From ATX-6F1 sp943369485 (GTDB lineage: Bacteria > Cyanobacteriota > Cyanobacteriia > PCC-6307 > Cyanobiaceae): 64,000 nt of DNA. The notes under the pieces were generated by a model. The model had not been told where the DNA came from and did not search any database. It was given only the letters and a program-made list of their open reading frames with translations. Location: positions 124,001 through 188,000 of the forward strand of contig CALRNH020000006.1 in the NCBI GenBank assembly GCA_943369485.1, read 5' to 3'. Below, one piece after another: positions 31,609-40,707 of the stretch (its first letter is position 1; each line of letters starts with the position of its first letter). The position numbers and the translations under genes were made by a program.

Positions 31609-32689
31609 CCGCCAGCTCCCAGATCAGATCGTCCCCAAGCCTCCCGATCCGCTCTCCCAGCAGCGGCGGGGCCGACTCGATCCGCTCCAGGCCCAGATCC
31701 CCCAGGGGGGTTCGGGCCGCTAGGCCCCCCAGCAGCTTCGGGGCCACCACGGCGGCCAGCTGCTGCACACAGCCATGGCGCAGGGCGGCGGCGGCCAGCT
31801 CCGGCCCGCATTCCCACAGAACCCTGTTGCATCCGCGCGCCGCCAGGGCCTCCAGCAGGGCGTGCGGCTCGCAGGCGGGGAGTTCCAGTCGCTCGACCCC
31901 CAGGCGGTCCAGCAGGGCGCGCCTCTTCGCCGGGGCTTCAAGTCCATGGGCTACAAGGCTGGGGGCCACGCTCTGGTCCCAGAGCTGCGCCTGATCGGGC
32001 AGATCCAGACTGCGGCTGAGCACCACCCGAAGGGGCTCCGGCCGGCGCTGGCCCCGGGAGGTGAGCAGGGGGTCGTCGGTGCGCACGGTGCCGCCCCCCA
32101 CGATCACCGCATCACAGCGGGCCCGCAGACGGTGCACCCAGGTTCGGGCCGCAGGGCCGCTGATCCACTGGCTCTCGCCGTTGGGCAAGGCCGTGCGGCC
32201 ATCCAGGCTCATCGCCCACTTGAGGATCCCCCAGGGGCGGCCCGTGGCCAGGCGATGGAGGAAGGGCCTGTTGAGGGAGCGGGCCTGCGCCTCGCGCACC
32301 GCCTCGATCACCTCGATCCCCGCCGAGCGCAGCTGGGCCAGGCCGCGGCCGGCCACCCGCGGGTCGGGATCGGCCATGGCCACCACCACCCTCGCCACCC
32401 CGGCGGCGATCACCGCCTCAGTGCAGGGGGGGGTACGGCCGTGGTGCGCGCAGGGCTCCAGGGTCACCACCAGGGTGCCGCCCCGGGCCCGTGCTCCAGC
32501 CTGGGCCAGGGCCCCCACTTCCGCATGGGGCAGCCCGGCGGCGGCATGGAAGCCTTCCCCCACCAGCTGGCCGCGTGGATCGAGCACCACCGCTCCGACC
32601 AGGGGGTTGGGGCTGGTGCGCCCCTCAGAGAGGGCCGCCAGCTCGAGGGCCCGGCCCATCCAGTCGTGCCAGGGGTCCGCCTTGCTCAC
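31532..32689 (-). CDS. ribD: Bifunctional riboflavin deaminase-reductase
   Basis: RibD deaminates then reduces the pyrimidine intermediate in riboflavin synthesis. The N-terminal deaminase domain has the zinc set in GLPHAEVGAL and EPCAHHGRTPPC. The C-terminal reductase starts near residue 155 (PWGILKWAMSLDGRTALPNG) and includes VIVGGGTVRTDDPLL. The protein is 385 residues; its last 20 are Pro-rich and lie in the overlap with the channel gene. It starts at GTG with a 4-base overlap with the stop of the DUF3122 gene, so the two are coupled. Confidence 0.93.
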   Translation of the reverse strand: MSKADPWHDWMGRALELAALSEGRTSPNPLVGAVVLDPRGQLVGEGFHAAAGLPHAEVGALAQAGARARGGTLVVTLEPCAHHGRTPPCTEAVIAAGVARVVVAMADPDPRVAGRGLAQLRSAGIEVIEAVREAQARSLNRPFLHRLATGRPWGILKWAMSLDGRTALPNGESQWISGPAARTWVHRLRARCDAVIVGGGTVRTDDPLLTSRGQRRPEPLRVVLSRSLDLPDQAQLWDQSVAPSLVAHGLEAPAKRRALLDRLGVERLELPACEPHALLEALAARGCNRVLWECGPELAAAALRHGCVQQLAAVVAPKLLGGLAARTPLGDLGLERIESAPPLLGERIGRLGDDLIWELAVRDYEEGKDCSIPPLPLHPPPPPEG

Positions 32690-33174
32690 GGGTCATCCTT
32701 GGCCAGCTCGCGCCACTGCTTGACCAGGTAGGGCGGCACAGCCAGCTCATCGATGGCACCGGGGAGCCTCAGGCGCAGGGGCCGGTTCTGGCGCAGATCC
32801 GCCAGCAAAGGCTCCAGATCGAATTCGGCGACGGCCGAGCGGCCATCGGTCGCCAGCTGGGGGTTTTCCAGGGTGAGGTCGTCCAGGCTCCAGCGGAACG
32901 GACCGGAGCGTACCTGCAGCGGCATGGGGTGCTCCAGCCGCAGTTTGCCTGGGAAGCCGACCAGCCGCAGACGCATGGGCCCGCTGTCGGGGCCCTGGTG
33001 GTAGGCCACCAGCTGCCAGCTCTGGTCGTCGAGGTCGCGGAGGCTCTCGAGGCTGCGCTCGATCGCATGGGCCAGCGCGGGCGCAGGGCCTGTTGTCACC
33101 CCCACCAGCCCTGCGGCCCCAAGCGCGAGTGCGAGCACCACCGCGACCAGTTGCCTGCTCAGCCAGGGTTCCAT
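32686..33174 (-). CDS. DUF3122 family exported protein
   Basis: A 162-residue cyanobacterial protein of unknown function. An N-terminal hydrophobic signal (LVAVVLALALGAAGLVGV, residues 9-27) ends near ALA-HA, suggesting export to periplasm or lumen. The mature part is beta-rich: LESLRDLDDQSWQLVAYHQG, MRLRLVGFPGKLRLEHPMPL and RWSLDDLTLENPQLATDGRS. I start at ATG 33174; the frame runs further upstream but inside the GH116 gene. It sits between the GH116 gene and ribD on the same strand. Confidence 0.75.
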   Translation of the reverse strand: MEPWLSRQLVAVVLALALGAAGLVGVTTGPAPALAHAIERSLESLRDLDDQSWQLVAYHQGPDSGPMRLRLVGFPGKLRLEHPMPLQVRSGPFRWSLDDLTLENPQLATDGRSAVAEFDLEPLLADLRQNRPLRLRLPGAIDELAVPPYLVKQWRELAKDDP

Positions 33175-33178
33175 CGGT

Positions 33179-35695
33179 TCAGGGCCGCCGCGCTGCGCCG
33201 GGGATCGGCTCCCAGCCGGTGTGGGTGGCCCAGAGGGCCCAGATCGCCATCGCCCGAAGGTAGTGGCAGGCCCGAAAGGTGCCCACGGCCGTGATCGCTT
33301 CCGGGGTGCGGAACTGCAGACCGCCGGCGTACACCTGCTCGACCACGGCGCCGGTGATCGAAAGGGCGGTGCCCGTCTCGTCCAGCAGCCGGTAATAGGC
33401 GGCGAGCCCGAAGTTGATGCCGGTCCACACCTCAAGGGGGTGGGTGCCATTGGGATCCAGAGGCGTGCCGTCGCGCCGCAGGCCGTTGGCCACCCCCAGC
33501 CGGCCCCCCTCGAAGCCCTCGAAGCAGGCTTCCTTGATGGCGCCCAGGGCCGATCGCGCCCGCGCCTCGGCGACCACGGGTGGCAGCCCCAGCAGGCGGG
33601 CATAGAAATCACCGCAGAGCTGGTCGGCCATCACCACCGGCGTGCCGCTGCAGGCATCGATGCGGTAGTACTCGCCGTTCCAGAGCAGCTGATCGAAGTT
33701 GGCCCGGGACTGCTCCAACCAGCCCCCGAACTCCCGCTGCTGCGCAGAGGTGTCGAGCCCCAGCTCCAGCTGCAGCCGCTGGCCCATGGCCAGGGCCGCC
33801 TCCAGGGCGGCGATCCAGAGGGCACCGCAGTAGGCGCTCACCCCCTCCAGGGGCCAGTCATCGAAGGTCTGGTCAGGGGCGCCGCCGTTGTCAGGCAGGC
33901 CGTCGTTGTTGGCATCGAAGCTTTTCAGGTAGCGCAGGGCCTGCACCGCCGCCGGCCAGCAGTCGGCCAAGAAGCGCAGGTCCTCGCCCGTGGGCGCGAG
34001 GGTGAAGGACCTCCACACCTGGAGCACGAAGTCGGAGGCCAGGTCTTTCCAGAGGTTGCAGTCTTGATAGGCGGTGTAGTTGGTCGCGTCGAAGGGCCGC
34101 TCGTTGGGGGCCCCAAGGTCGTGGGGGGTGGCGCCGGCCACCTTTCGTGCCGCTTCCACCCGGCCGCGGCCCTGGGTGAAGTACCAGCCGATCGGCCGCG
34201 GCGTGGGATCGGCGGCGGGGATGGCGCGGGCGAAATCACGTAGCACCGCCTTGTCGAGCTCCGGCCACAGCTGCAGCAGGGCGAAGGAGCCGTAGAGCCG
34301 CACGTCGAGGCTTTCATACCAGGCGTAATCGAGGCATTCGAGCACCCCGAAGCGGCCCACGGGATCGGTGGGGCTGGCGGCGGTCCAGAGGCTGCCGCCG
34401 CTGGAGAGGTCGTAGAGCTCGTTGAGCAGGGCCATGCGCAGCGCTTCGGGCAGATCGGCCCGTTCCAGCACCGGCGCCTGCCAGGTCTCGATCTGCTCGC
34501 GCCACTGGCGCCAGTCGAGCAGGGCTTCTGCTGCGATGGCCGTGGCCTGGCGTCCGCCCGCGCCAAAAAAATCGGTGTAGCGGCGCAGGGCACGCGTGCC
34601 GGTGGCGAAGGCCGTCACGGGCAGATCCCAGCTGATCACCAGTGGCAGCTCAAGGCTGGCCCCTGGCGCCAGGGTGAAACGCAGGGCGATGGCGGCACTC
34701 GCGGGTTCGTTCGCGGCGCTGGTGCGTTCATCGTCGCGGTCGGGGATCGAGCCATCGCGGGCAAAGCTCTCCCAGAGCTCGGCGCCATCCCCCGAGGGGT
34801 CCCAGCGGCTGCAGCGCAGCACCTCGACCCCCTCGAGGTCGTCAGGCACCGCCAGGCACCACTGGCCCTGGCCCTCGGCCAGCGGTTCGCTGCGGGCCCC
34901 CTCCAGCAGCAGCCCCTTGAGGCCGGGGGCCTCCACCCAGCGGTTGTGCTGGCCGTCGGTGGACCCGATGGCGGGCACGTAGTTGTGCTCGGGGCTGCCG
35001 TCATCGCGGAACGTGACGGTGGCGCTGGGGTCGGTGTTCGTGAACCAGCCGCTGGTGTTGCGCCAACTGAGCAGCAGCGAGAGCTCCAGGGGCTGATCGC
35101 TGGGATTGCTCAGGCTCCAGCGGAAGACCGCCACCGGGTAGCTGCTGCGTTGGTAGTCGCCAGGAAGAATCGGGCTGAACGCCTCACAGCCCACCGCCGC
35201 CTGGAACACGCTCTCGTAGCGGAACCAGCTCAGGGGATAGCGGGCGGCGTAGGTGCCGGTGCTGCGTTCCGGGGTGCTGGCGGGGTACCAGCTCCAGGCG
35301 GGGAGGGGGGTGCCCGTGGCCTCGGGGCGGGAGTCGTCGCGTTCCGGGGCGGTGGCCAGGGCGTGGGCCCGGGAGCCGCTGCCGCTTTTTTCAAACAGGG
35401 CGAACTGGCAGTCCGGCAGGGATCCGAACCAGTGCTCACCGCCATCGAGATGCCAGAGGTTGAAGGCGCCGTCGGGGCCGCGGCCGAAGCAGCCCGCCCC
35501 GAAGCCACCGAGGGGCGCGCCGTGGTTCGGGCCGTCGTCGAGGTTGCTGGCGTAGCGAACGGTGTAGGGCTTCTCCCAGCCCAGCCCCAGGGGCCGCTGC
35601 CAGCTGGCGGCGGGGGCCTGCCAACCCGGGCCGCCCTGGCCGGAGCCCTTGCCCCGCAGCAGCTCGTGGAGGGCAGAGAGGCCGAGGCGCGCCAT
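33179..35695 (-). CDS. GH116 beta-glucosidase / glucosylceramidase-like enzyme
   Basis: An 838-residue protein of the GBA2/GH116 family, retaining glycosidases acting on beta-linked glucosides, including glycolipids. An N-terminal beta-sandwich domain (residues 40-360, starting LGGFGAGCFGRGPDGAFNLW) precedes the all-helical catalytic domain. The nucleophile Glu lies in FGVLECLDYAWYESLDVRLY and the acid/base Asp in DQTFDDWPLEGVSAYCG. No signal peptide is visible, so the enzyme is probably cytosolic. The natural substrate in cyanobacteria, perhaps monoglucosyl lipids or glucosylated metabolites, is unproven. Confidence 0.9.
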   Translation of the reverse strand: MARLGLSALHELLRGKGSGQGGPGWQAPAASWQRPLGLGWEKPYTVRYASNLDDGPNHGAPLGGFGAGCFGRGPDGAFNLWHLDGGEHWFGSLPDCQFALFEKSGSGSRAHALATAPERDDSRPEATGTPLPAWSWYPASTPERSTGTYAARYPLSWFRYESVFQAAVGCEAFSPILPGDYQRSSYPVAVFRWSLSNPSDQPLELSLLLSWRNTSGWFTNTDPSATVTFRDDGSPEHNYVPAIGSTDGQHNRWVEAPGLKGLLLEGARSEPLAEGQGQWCLAVPDDLEGVEVLRCSRWDPSGDGAELWESFARDGSIPDRDDERTSAANEPASAAIALRFTLAPGASLELPLVISWDLPVTAFATGTRALRRYTDFFGAGGRQATAIAAEALLDWRQWREQIETWQAPVLERADLPEALRMALLNELYDLSSGGSLWTAASPTDPVGRFGVLECLDYAWYESLDVRLYGSFALLQLWPELDKAVLRDFARAIPAADPTPRPIGWYFTQGRGRVEAARKVAGATPHDLGAPNERPFDATNYTAYQDCNLWKDLASDFVLQVWRSFTLAPTGEDLRFLADCWPAAVQALRYLKSFDANNDGLPDNGGAPDQTFDDWPLEGVSAYCGALWIAALEAALAMGQRLQLELGLDTSAQQREFGGWLEQSRANFDQLLWNGEYYRIDACSGTPVVMADQLCGDFYARLLGLPPVVAEARARSALGAIKEACFEGFEGGRLGVANGLRRDGTPLDPNGTHPLEVWTGINFGLAAYYRLLDETGTALSITGAVVEQVYAGGLQFRTPEAITAVGTFRACHYLRAMAIWALWATHTGWEPIPGAARRP

Positions 35696-35722
35696 GGCAG
35701 AGCCGGAGGTGGGCCCAGCTTG

Positions 35723-35962
35723 TCAGAGGCGGGCGCCGCCGGGGGCTCGGGGGTTCTCCGCTTCGCTGCACACCTCCTGGTCGATCAGGGCATCGAGGGT
35801 GACGGCCGAGCGCACCAGGGCCTGGTAGTGCTGCACCACCCGTCGGTTGCGCTCCAGCCAGGCGCCCGGATCGCCGCCATCGGCCGCCAGCAGCTCCCGC
35901 TCCCCCTGCTGGCCCAGCAGGGCGATCACCAGTTCATGGATCCGTTGGCGGCGTTCGCCCAT
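35723..35962 (-). CDS. Conserved small cyanobacterial protein, unassigned
   Basis: A 79-residue soluble, mostly helical protein: ERRQRIHELVIALLGQQGER then AWLERNRRVVQHYQALVRSA and a polar tail. It looks like a small regulatory or adaptor helix bundle but has no motif I can name. It lies 27 bases upstream of the GH116 gene on the same strand and diverges from cobL. Confidence 0.6.
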   Translation of the reverse strand: MGERRQRIHELVIALLGQQGERELLAADGGDPGAWLERNRRVVQHYQALVRSAVTLDALIDQEVCSEAENPRAPGGARL

Positions 35963-36016
35963 GGGAGTGGGGGTTGGGGTTGAGCATCATGGTTCGAACG
36001 GCGGCAGCGAGCAGCG

Positions 36017-37348
36017 GTGGAATCCCAGCGGCAGCCCAGCCGCCCGACCAAGAGCTGGATCGACGTGCTGGGCACCGATGCCGGCGGCGTGGAAGCCCTG
36101 GCGGCCCCGGCCCTGGAGCTGCTTGGGCAGGCGGAACTGGTGGCGGCGCCCGAGCGGCTGCTGGCGGGCGTTGAGGCCTGGTGGCTTCGGGAAACAGAAG
36201 CGGCTCGCCTGAGCCGCCCCCTGCCCGGGCTGCTTGCCAGTGACCGGCCCGCCGAACTGATGGCCCCCCTGGGGTCGGCCCTGGCGGCAGGGCTGCCAGC
36301 TGTCGTGCTGGCCAGCGGCGATCCCCTCTGGTTCGGCATCGGCCGGCTGCTGGTGCAGCACCTGGGCGCCGGCGCCCTGCGCTTTCACCCCGCCCCCAGC
36401 TCCCTGCAGCTCGCCTTCGCCCGCCTGGGCCGCCCCTGGCAGGACGCCAGCTGGATCAGCCTGCACGGCCGTGATCCGGAACCCCTGGCGGCGGCGCTGC
36501 AGAAACGACCATCGGCCCTGGCGGTGCTCACCGACCCCGGCCGTGGCGGCGCCGAGGAGGTGCGCCGGATCCTTGCCGCCTCAGGATTGGCGGCGGCCTA
36601 TGCCTTCTGGCTCTGCGAACGCCTGGGCCACCCGGCTGAGCGCGTGCAGCGGCTGGCCCCGGGGCAACCCCTGCCCGTCGATCTCGACCCCCTGCATCTG
36701 GTGCTGCTGATCGCCGAAGCACCCGCCGAGCCTGAGCCCGCTTCCCTGCCCCTGTTCGGGCTCGACGATGGCCTTTGGCTGCAGCAAAGCGACCGGCCGG
36801 GGCTGATGACCAAGCGGGAGGTGCGCATCCAGCTGCTGGCGGATCTGGAGCTGCCCGCCCAGGGGGTGCTCTGGGACCTGGGCGCCGGCGTGGGCAGCGT
36901 CGGTCTGGAGGCCCTGCGGCTGCGGCCGGAGCTGGGGCTTTGGGCGCTGGAGCGCCGGAGTGGCTCGGCGGAGTTGATCGCCGCCAACGCCCGGCGCCTC
37001 GGAGTGACCCCGTCGGGGATCCTGGAGGGGGCCGCTCCTGAAGCCCTGGCCCCCCTTCCCGACCCGGATCGGGTGCTGATCGGCGGCGGTGGCCAGGGCC
37101 GCGCCGCGATCCTCTCGGCCGTGCTGGAGCGCCTGCGCCCGGGGGGGCTGGTGGTGCTGCCCCTGGCCACCCTCGAAGCTCTCGCGGAGCTGCGGCCGCT
37201 GCTGGAGCGTGCCGGCCTGGTGGTGGCGGTGAGCCAGCTTCAGGCCTGGCGCGGGGCACCACTGGCAGAGGGCACCCGCCTGGCCCCGCTCAACCCCGTG
37301 CTGGTGCTCAAGGGGCGCCGATCCCCTGCTTCAGTGGCGCCGGCTTGA
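36017..37348 (+). CDS. cobL: Precorrin-6Y C5,15-methyltransferase (decarboxylating), CbiE-CbiT fusion
   Basis: Cobalamin-pathway enzyme that methylates C5 and C15 of the corrin ring and removes the C12 acetate carboxyl. The CbiE half (about 1-235) is a tetrapyrrole methylase with IDVLGTDAGGVEAL, VVLASGDPLWFGIG and FHPAPSSLQLAFARLG. The CbiT half (about 240-443) begins TKREVRIQLLADLELPAQG and has the SAM loop LWDLGAGVGSVGLEAL. The start is GTG at 36017. The terminal pathway enzyme cobQ lies at the other end of the window, so the strain probably makes corrinoid. Confidence 0.92.
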   Translation: MESQRQPSRPTKSWIDVLGTDAGGVEALAAPALELLGQAELVAAPERLLAGVEAWWLRETEAARLSRPLPGLLASDRPAELMAPLGSALAAGLPAVVLASGDPLWFGIGRLLVQHLGAGALRFHPAPSSLQLAFARLGRPWQDASWISLHGRDPEPLAAALQKRPSALAVLTDPGRGGAEEVRRILAASGLAAAYAFWLCERLGHPAERVQRLAPGQPLPVDLDPLHLVLLIAEAPAEPEPASLPLFGLDDGLWLQQSDRPGLMTKREVRIQLLADLELPAQGVLWDLGAGVGSVGLEALRLRPELGLWALERRSGSAELIAANARRLGVTPSGILEGAAPEALAPLPDPDRVLIGGGGQGRAAILSAVLERLRPGGLVVLPLATLEALAELRPLLERAGLVVAVSQLQAWRGAPLAEGTRLAPLNPVLVLKGRRSPASVAPA

Positions 37349-37931
37349 GGCCGTTCAGCCAGCGGATCGGCGCCGGACTGCCGGGGGTCAGCCCCAGGGC
37401 GGCCGCCTGGCCTGCGGCCAGTTCCACCACCCCGTCCACCTTCTGCTCCGGGCCGTAGCTCCGGCAGGGCAGCCGGGGGCAGGGGGTCGCCTCCGCCTCG
37501 ATCGCCACCACCCGCTCCCCCTCCACGAACACCATGTCGAGGGGGGAGGGGGTGCGGTGCATCCAGAAGCTCACGGCCTCGGCGGGCTCGAAGCGGAACC
37601 ACATCCCGCGCAGGGGCGCCAGGGGCGGCCGCTGCATCAGCCCCCAGGCGTACTGGCGCGGGCTGCGCGGCACCTCGAGCTGAAGGCAGCGGGGGGCCGC
37701 CGGGCCGCCCGTGGCGGTGGTGAGTGGCGGCAGGCACCATTCGGCCTCGATGGGGAGGTACTGGGGCGGCCCCACCGATTCAGCCGCCGGTCTTGGCCGG
37801 GTCGGCGCTGGCTGACTCGGTGCTGGCCGGCTCGCGCTGGGCCTGATGACGGGCTTGATGGGGGCCTGAGCGGCTTTCGGGGCTGCGGGGGTGGCGGCGA
37901 TCAGGGCCGTGAGGGCGATGCTGAGGCTCAT
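37308..37931 (-). CDS. DUF192 family protein
   Basis: A 207-residue protein: a short hydrophobic start (LSIALTALIAA), a Pro/Ala-rich linker to about residue 60, then the DUF192 domain with LQLEVPRSPRQYAWGLMQRP, GMWFRFEPAEAVSFWMHRTP and LDMVFVEGERVVAIEAEATP. The last includes the family's W-M-x-N/H-T-x-x-x-LD signature. Function is unknown; the leader suggests export. The ATG overlaps the response-regulator stop by four bases, and the 3' end overlaps cobL tail to tail by 41 bases. Confidence 0.83.
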   Translation of the reverse strand: MSLSIALTALIAATPAAPKAAQAPIKPVIRPSASRPAPSQPAPTRPRPAAESVGPPQYLPIEAEWCLPPLTTATGGPAAPRCLQLEVPRSPRQYAWGLMQRPPLAPLRGMWFRFEPAEAVSFWMHRTPSPLDMVFVEGERVVAIEAEATPCPRLPCRSYGPEQKVDGVVELAAGQAAALGLTPGSPAPIRWLNGLKPAPLKQGIGAP

Positions 37932-38638
37932 GCTTCGGGGGGCTGCTGGCTGGGGCCCCCCAGGTCGGGGAGCCCGTCACTGAGGCTGTACCCGCGCCCC
38001 CGCACCGTGTGCAGCAGTCGCCGCTCGCCGCCTTCTTCGAGCTTCTGGCGCAGGTAACGCACGTAGACCTCCACCACATTGCTGGCAACTCCCTGTTGTC
38101 CTTTCCATGCCGCCGCCAGGATCTGCTCGCGGCTCAGGATCTGGCCCCGGTGCTCAAGCAGGTGCAACAGCAGGCCGTATTCCCTGGCGGTCAGGGCCAC
38201 CTGGCGCTGACCGCGCCAGACCGTGCGGTTGCCTGGGTCGATGCTCAGGTCCGCCAGCCGCAGCAGCGGTGAGCCGCCGCTCTGGCGGTCCATCACCCGC
38301 GTATGCAGCCGCAGCCGCAGCAGCAGGTCGCTGGGGGGGGCGCCCGAGAGCCAGAAATCATCGGCCCCGGCGCTGAGGCAGCTGGAACGGGCGTCGACCC
38401 CGTCGCTGCCGATGTCCAGCAGCAGCGGCACCCCGGGCAGGTCCTGGCGCAGCACGGCGATGGCCGACCTGGTCTCCGCCGCCAGCACCACAAGAGCCGG
38501 GGGCGCAGCCACCAGCCGGGCGCGTTGCTGGGGCAGGGCGAGATCCTCGAGGCTCAGGCAGAACGGCTCATAGCCCGAGGCTCCGAGGCGCGAGGCGAGC
38601 GGATGGGAGCTGGGTCCCAGCAGCAGCACCCGGGTCAT
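37928..38638 (-). CDS. OmpR-type response regulator with degenerate receiver
   Basis: A 236-residue transcription factor. The C-terminal winged helix is normal: LTAREYGLLLHLLEHRGQIL, SREQILAAAWKG, VEVYVRYLRQKLEEGG and LLHTVRGRGYSL. The receiver half is not: after the first strand (MTRVLLLGPSSHPL) there is no acidic pair, and the strand that should end in the phosphorylated Asp reads ALVVLAAETRSA. It is therefore an atypical regulator probably controlled by something other than phosphorylation. It is joined by ATGA overlaps to nadK upstream and DUF192 downstream. Confidence 0.85.
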   Translation of the reverse strand: MTRVLLLGPSSHPLASRLGASGYEPFCLSLEDLALPQQRARLVAAPPALVVLAAETRSAIAVLRQDLPGVPLLLDIGSDGVDARSSCLSAGADDFWLSGAPPSDLLLRLRLHTRVMDRQSGGSPLLRLADLSIDPGNRTVWRGQRQVALTAREYGLLLHLLEHRGQILSREQILAAAWKGQQGVASNVVEVYVRYLRQKLEEGGERRLLHTVRGRGYSLSDGLPDLGGPSQQPPEA

Positions 38639-39555
38639 GGGGCCTGCTGGCCGGTGCCTGGTTTGGCCACGTGGGGCAGCCCCCAGCCCAGCTTGTTGCG
38701 CAACACCTGGAAGAACTCATGGTCCTGCAGCCGGATGAACCGGGCGGGATGGTCGCTGCGGCGGATCAGCACGCGATCTTCCGGCCACACATAGCAACCG
38801 GCGCTGCCATCCACCACCATCATCAGCCGCTCGGGCGTGGCCGGAAACACCGTCACCGGCTCCCGATCGCTGAACACCAGGGCCCGCGAGGCCAGGGAGT
38901 GGGGGGCGATCGGTGTGAGCTGCAGAACGGGGCAATCCGGGGTGATCACCGGCCCGCCGGCGCTGAGGGCGTAGGCGGTGGAGCCGGTGGGGGTGGAGAG
39001 GATCACGCCGTCGGCGGCGATGTCCACCGGAGCATGGCGGCCGATGGCGATCTCGAAGTGACACATGCTCGTGAGCGGCTCCCGGTGCAGGGCCATCTCG
39101 TTGAGGCAGAGCACCTCCCAGCGACGCTGCTCGCCCCGCATCACGCTCACCACCAGCATGCTGCGGTCCTCCACCGTCCAGCGGCCGGCGATCAGCTGCT
39201 CGAGCACCGTGTCGAGTTCGTTGAGGTAAGCCTCGGCCAGAAAGCCCAGGTGGCCCGTGTTGATCGTGAGAATCGGCAGGCCGATCGGGGCGGTCTGGCG
39301 GGCGGCCGAAAGCACCGTGCCGTCCCCCCCCAACACCACCGCCAGGGCCATTTCGGCGTGGAAATCGCTGGGCACGCAGGCGCTGTAGCCGAGGTTGCGC
39401 AGGTGCTGGTCGGGGTTGGCAAAGCCCACCATGCCGCCGGAGCTGCTGGCCCGCAGCACCCCATAGCCCGCCCCCACCAACCGGCGCTCGATCGCATCGG
39501 CGGTGCTGACGGCCAGATCCTTGCCGTCGTTCACGATCAGTCCGACGCAGGGCAC
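38635..39555 (-). CDS. nadK: NAD kinase
   Basis: NadK phosphorylates NAD to NADP. The protein of about 306 residues has VVLGGDGTVLSAAR, the family GGDG motif, ILTINTGHLGFLAE and STPTGSTAYALSAGGP near the NAD site. I choose GTG at 39555, giving MPCVGLIVNDGKDLA, the usual start of cyanobacterial NadK; a TTG at 39579 would add eight residues. Neither has a clear ribosome site. Its stop overlaps the start of the response regulator by four bases. Confidence 0.93.
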   Translation of the reverse strand: MPCVGLIVNDGKDLAVSTADAIERRLVGAGYGVLRASSSGGMVGFANPDQHLRNLGYSACVPSDFHAEMALAVVLGGDGTVLSAARQTAPIGLPILTINTGHLGFLAEAYLNELDTVLEQLIAGRWTVEDRSMLVVSVMRGEQRRWEVLCLNEMALHREPLTSMCHFEIAIGRHAPVDIAADGVILSTPTGSTAYALSAGGPVITPDCPVLQLTPIAPHSLASRALVFSDREPVTVFPATPERLMMVVDGSAGCYVWPEDRVLIRRSDHPARFIRLQDHEFFQVLRNKLGWGLPHVAKPGTGQQAP

Positions 39556-39608
39556 CGATCGGGAGCGAGGGTGAACCAAGTTTATGGAATGACCTACGGA
39601 GGAGACCT

Positions 39609-40616
39609 TCAGAACTGTTCGAGGAAGCGCAGGTCGCTGCTGAACAGCCGGCGGATGTCGTCGATGCCGTGGCGCACCATGGCGAACCGCTCCACCCCCA
39701 GGCCGGCGGCGAAGCCGCTCCAGCGCTCCGGATCGAGCCCCAGGCCCTCCAGCACCGCCGGATCAACCATGCCGCAGCCCATCACCTCCAGCCAGCGCCC
39801 CCGCCACTGCACATCCACCTCGGCCGAAGGCTCGGTGAAGGGGAAATAGCTGGCCCGGAAGCGCACCGGAAGGTCGCCGAAGAAGGCCTGCAGGAAGGCG
39901 GTCACCGTGCCCCGCAGGTGGCTGAAATCCAGGCCCTCGTCGATCGCCAGCAGCTCCACCTGGTGGAACACCGGCGAATGGGTGGCATCGACCGCATCAC
40001 GCCGGTAGACGCGCCCCGGCGCCACGATCCGCACCGGCGGTGGGTTCTTCTCCAGATGGCGGATCTGCACCGGCGAGGTGTGGGTGCGCAGCAGTTCGTG
40101 CTCCGAGAGGTAGAAGGTGTCCTGCATGTCCCGCGCCGGGTGGTGTGGCGGGATGTTGAGGGCGGTGAAGTTGTAGTGGTCGGTTTCGATCTCCGGGCCC
40201 TCCTCCACCCGGTAGCCCAGGCCGCAGAAGATGTCGACGATCTCCTCGGTGGTGGTGATCAGGGGGTGGCGGTGCCCCACCGGGGTGTAGGTGCTGGGGG
40301 CGGTCACATCCAGCCGCTCGCGTTCGAGTTTCTCGGCCAGGGCCGCCGCTTTCATCCCCGCCAGCCGCTCCCCCAGTTGCGCCTGCACCAGTTCCTTGAG
40401 CACGTTGGCCCGTTGGCCCACCAGCGGGCGCTCGTCGGCGGGCAGCCGCCCCATGGCGCCGAGCACCCCGGAGAGGCGGCCTTTCTTGCCCAGCAGGGCC
40501 ACCCGCAGGGCTTCGAGCGCGGCGGGAGTGGCCGCGGCGGCGATCTCGGCGCTGGCCTGGGCCTCCAGCTGCTCCAGCTGCTCAGTGAGCGCCTGCAGGC
40601 TCAAAATGGCGCTCAC
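39609..40616 (-). CDS. pheS: Phenylalanine-tRNA ligase alpha subunit
   Basis: Catalytic subunit of the tetrameric PheRS. The 335-residue protein has an N-terminal coiled coil (residues 8-85), then class II synthetase motifs: HPLITTTEEIVDIFCGLGY, motif 2 RIVAPGRVYRRDAVDATHSP and motif 3 within AAGLGVERFAMVRHGIDDIR. The end SSDLRFLEQF is typical. It is the first gene of a minus-strand run with nadK, the response regulator and DUF192. The beta subunit gene is not in the window. Confidence 0.96.
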   Translation of the reverse strand: MSAILSLQALTEQLEQLEAQASAEIAAAATPAALEALRVALLGKKGRLSGVLGAMGRLPADERPLVGQRANVLKELVQAQLGERLAGMKAAALAEKLERERLDVTAPSTYTPVGHRHPLITTTEEIVDIFCGLGYRVEEGPEIETDHYNFTALNIPPHHPARDMQDTFYLSEHELLRTHTSPVQIRHLEKNPPPVRIVAPGRVYRRDAVDATHSPVFHQVELLAIDEGLDFSHLRGTVTAFLQAFFGDLPVRFRASYFPFTEPSAEVDVQWRGRWLEVMGCGMVDPAVLEGLGLDPERWSGFAAGLGVERFAMVRHGIDDIRRLFSSDLRFLEQF

Positions 40617-40707
40617 GGCGGGGCAACGGGGGGCGCAACTCTAGGCAGCGACGTCTGGAGCACCGGGAGGCACCCATGGGGCGGCCTAGTTTGCGCGTCT
40701 CACGGAC

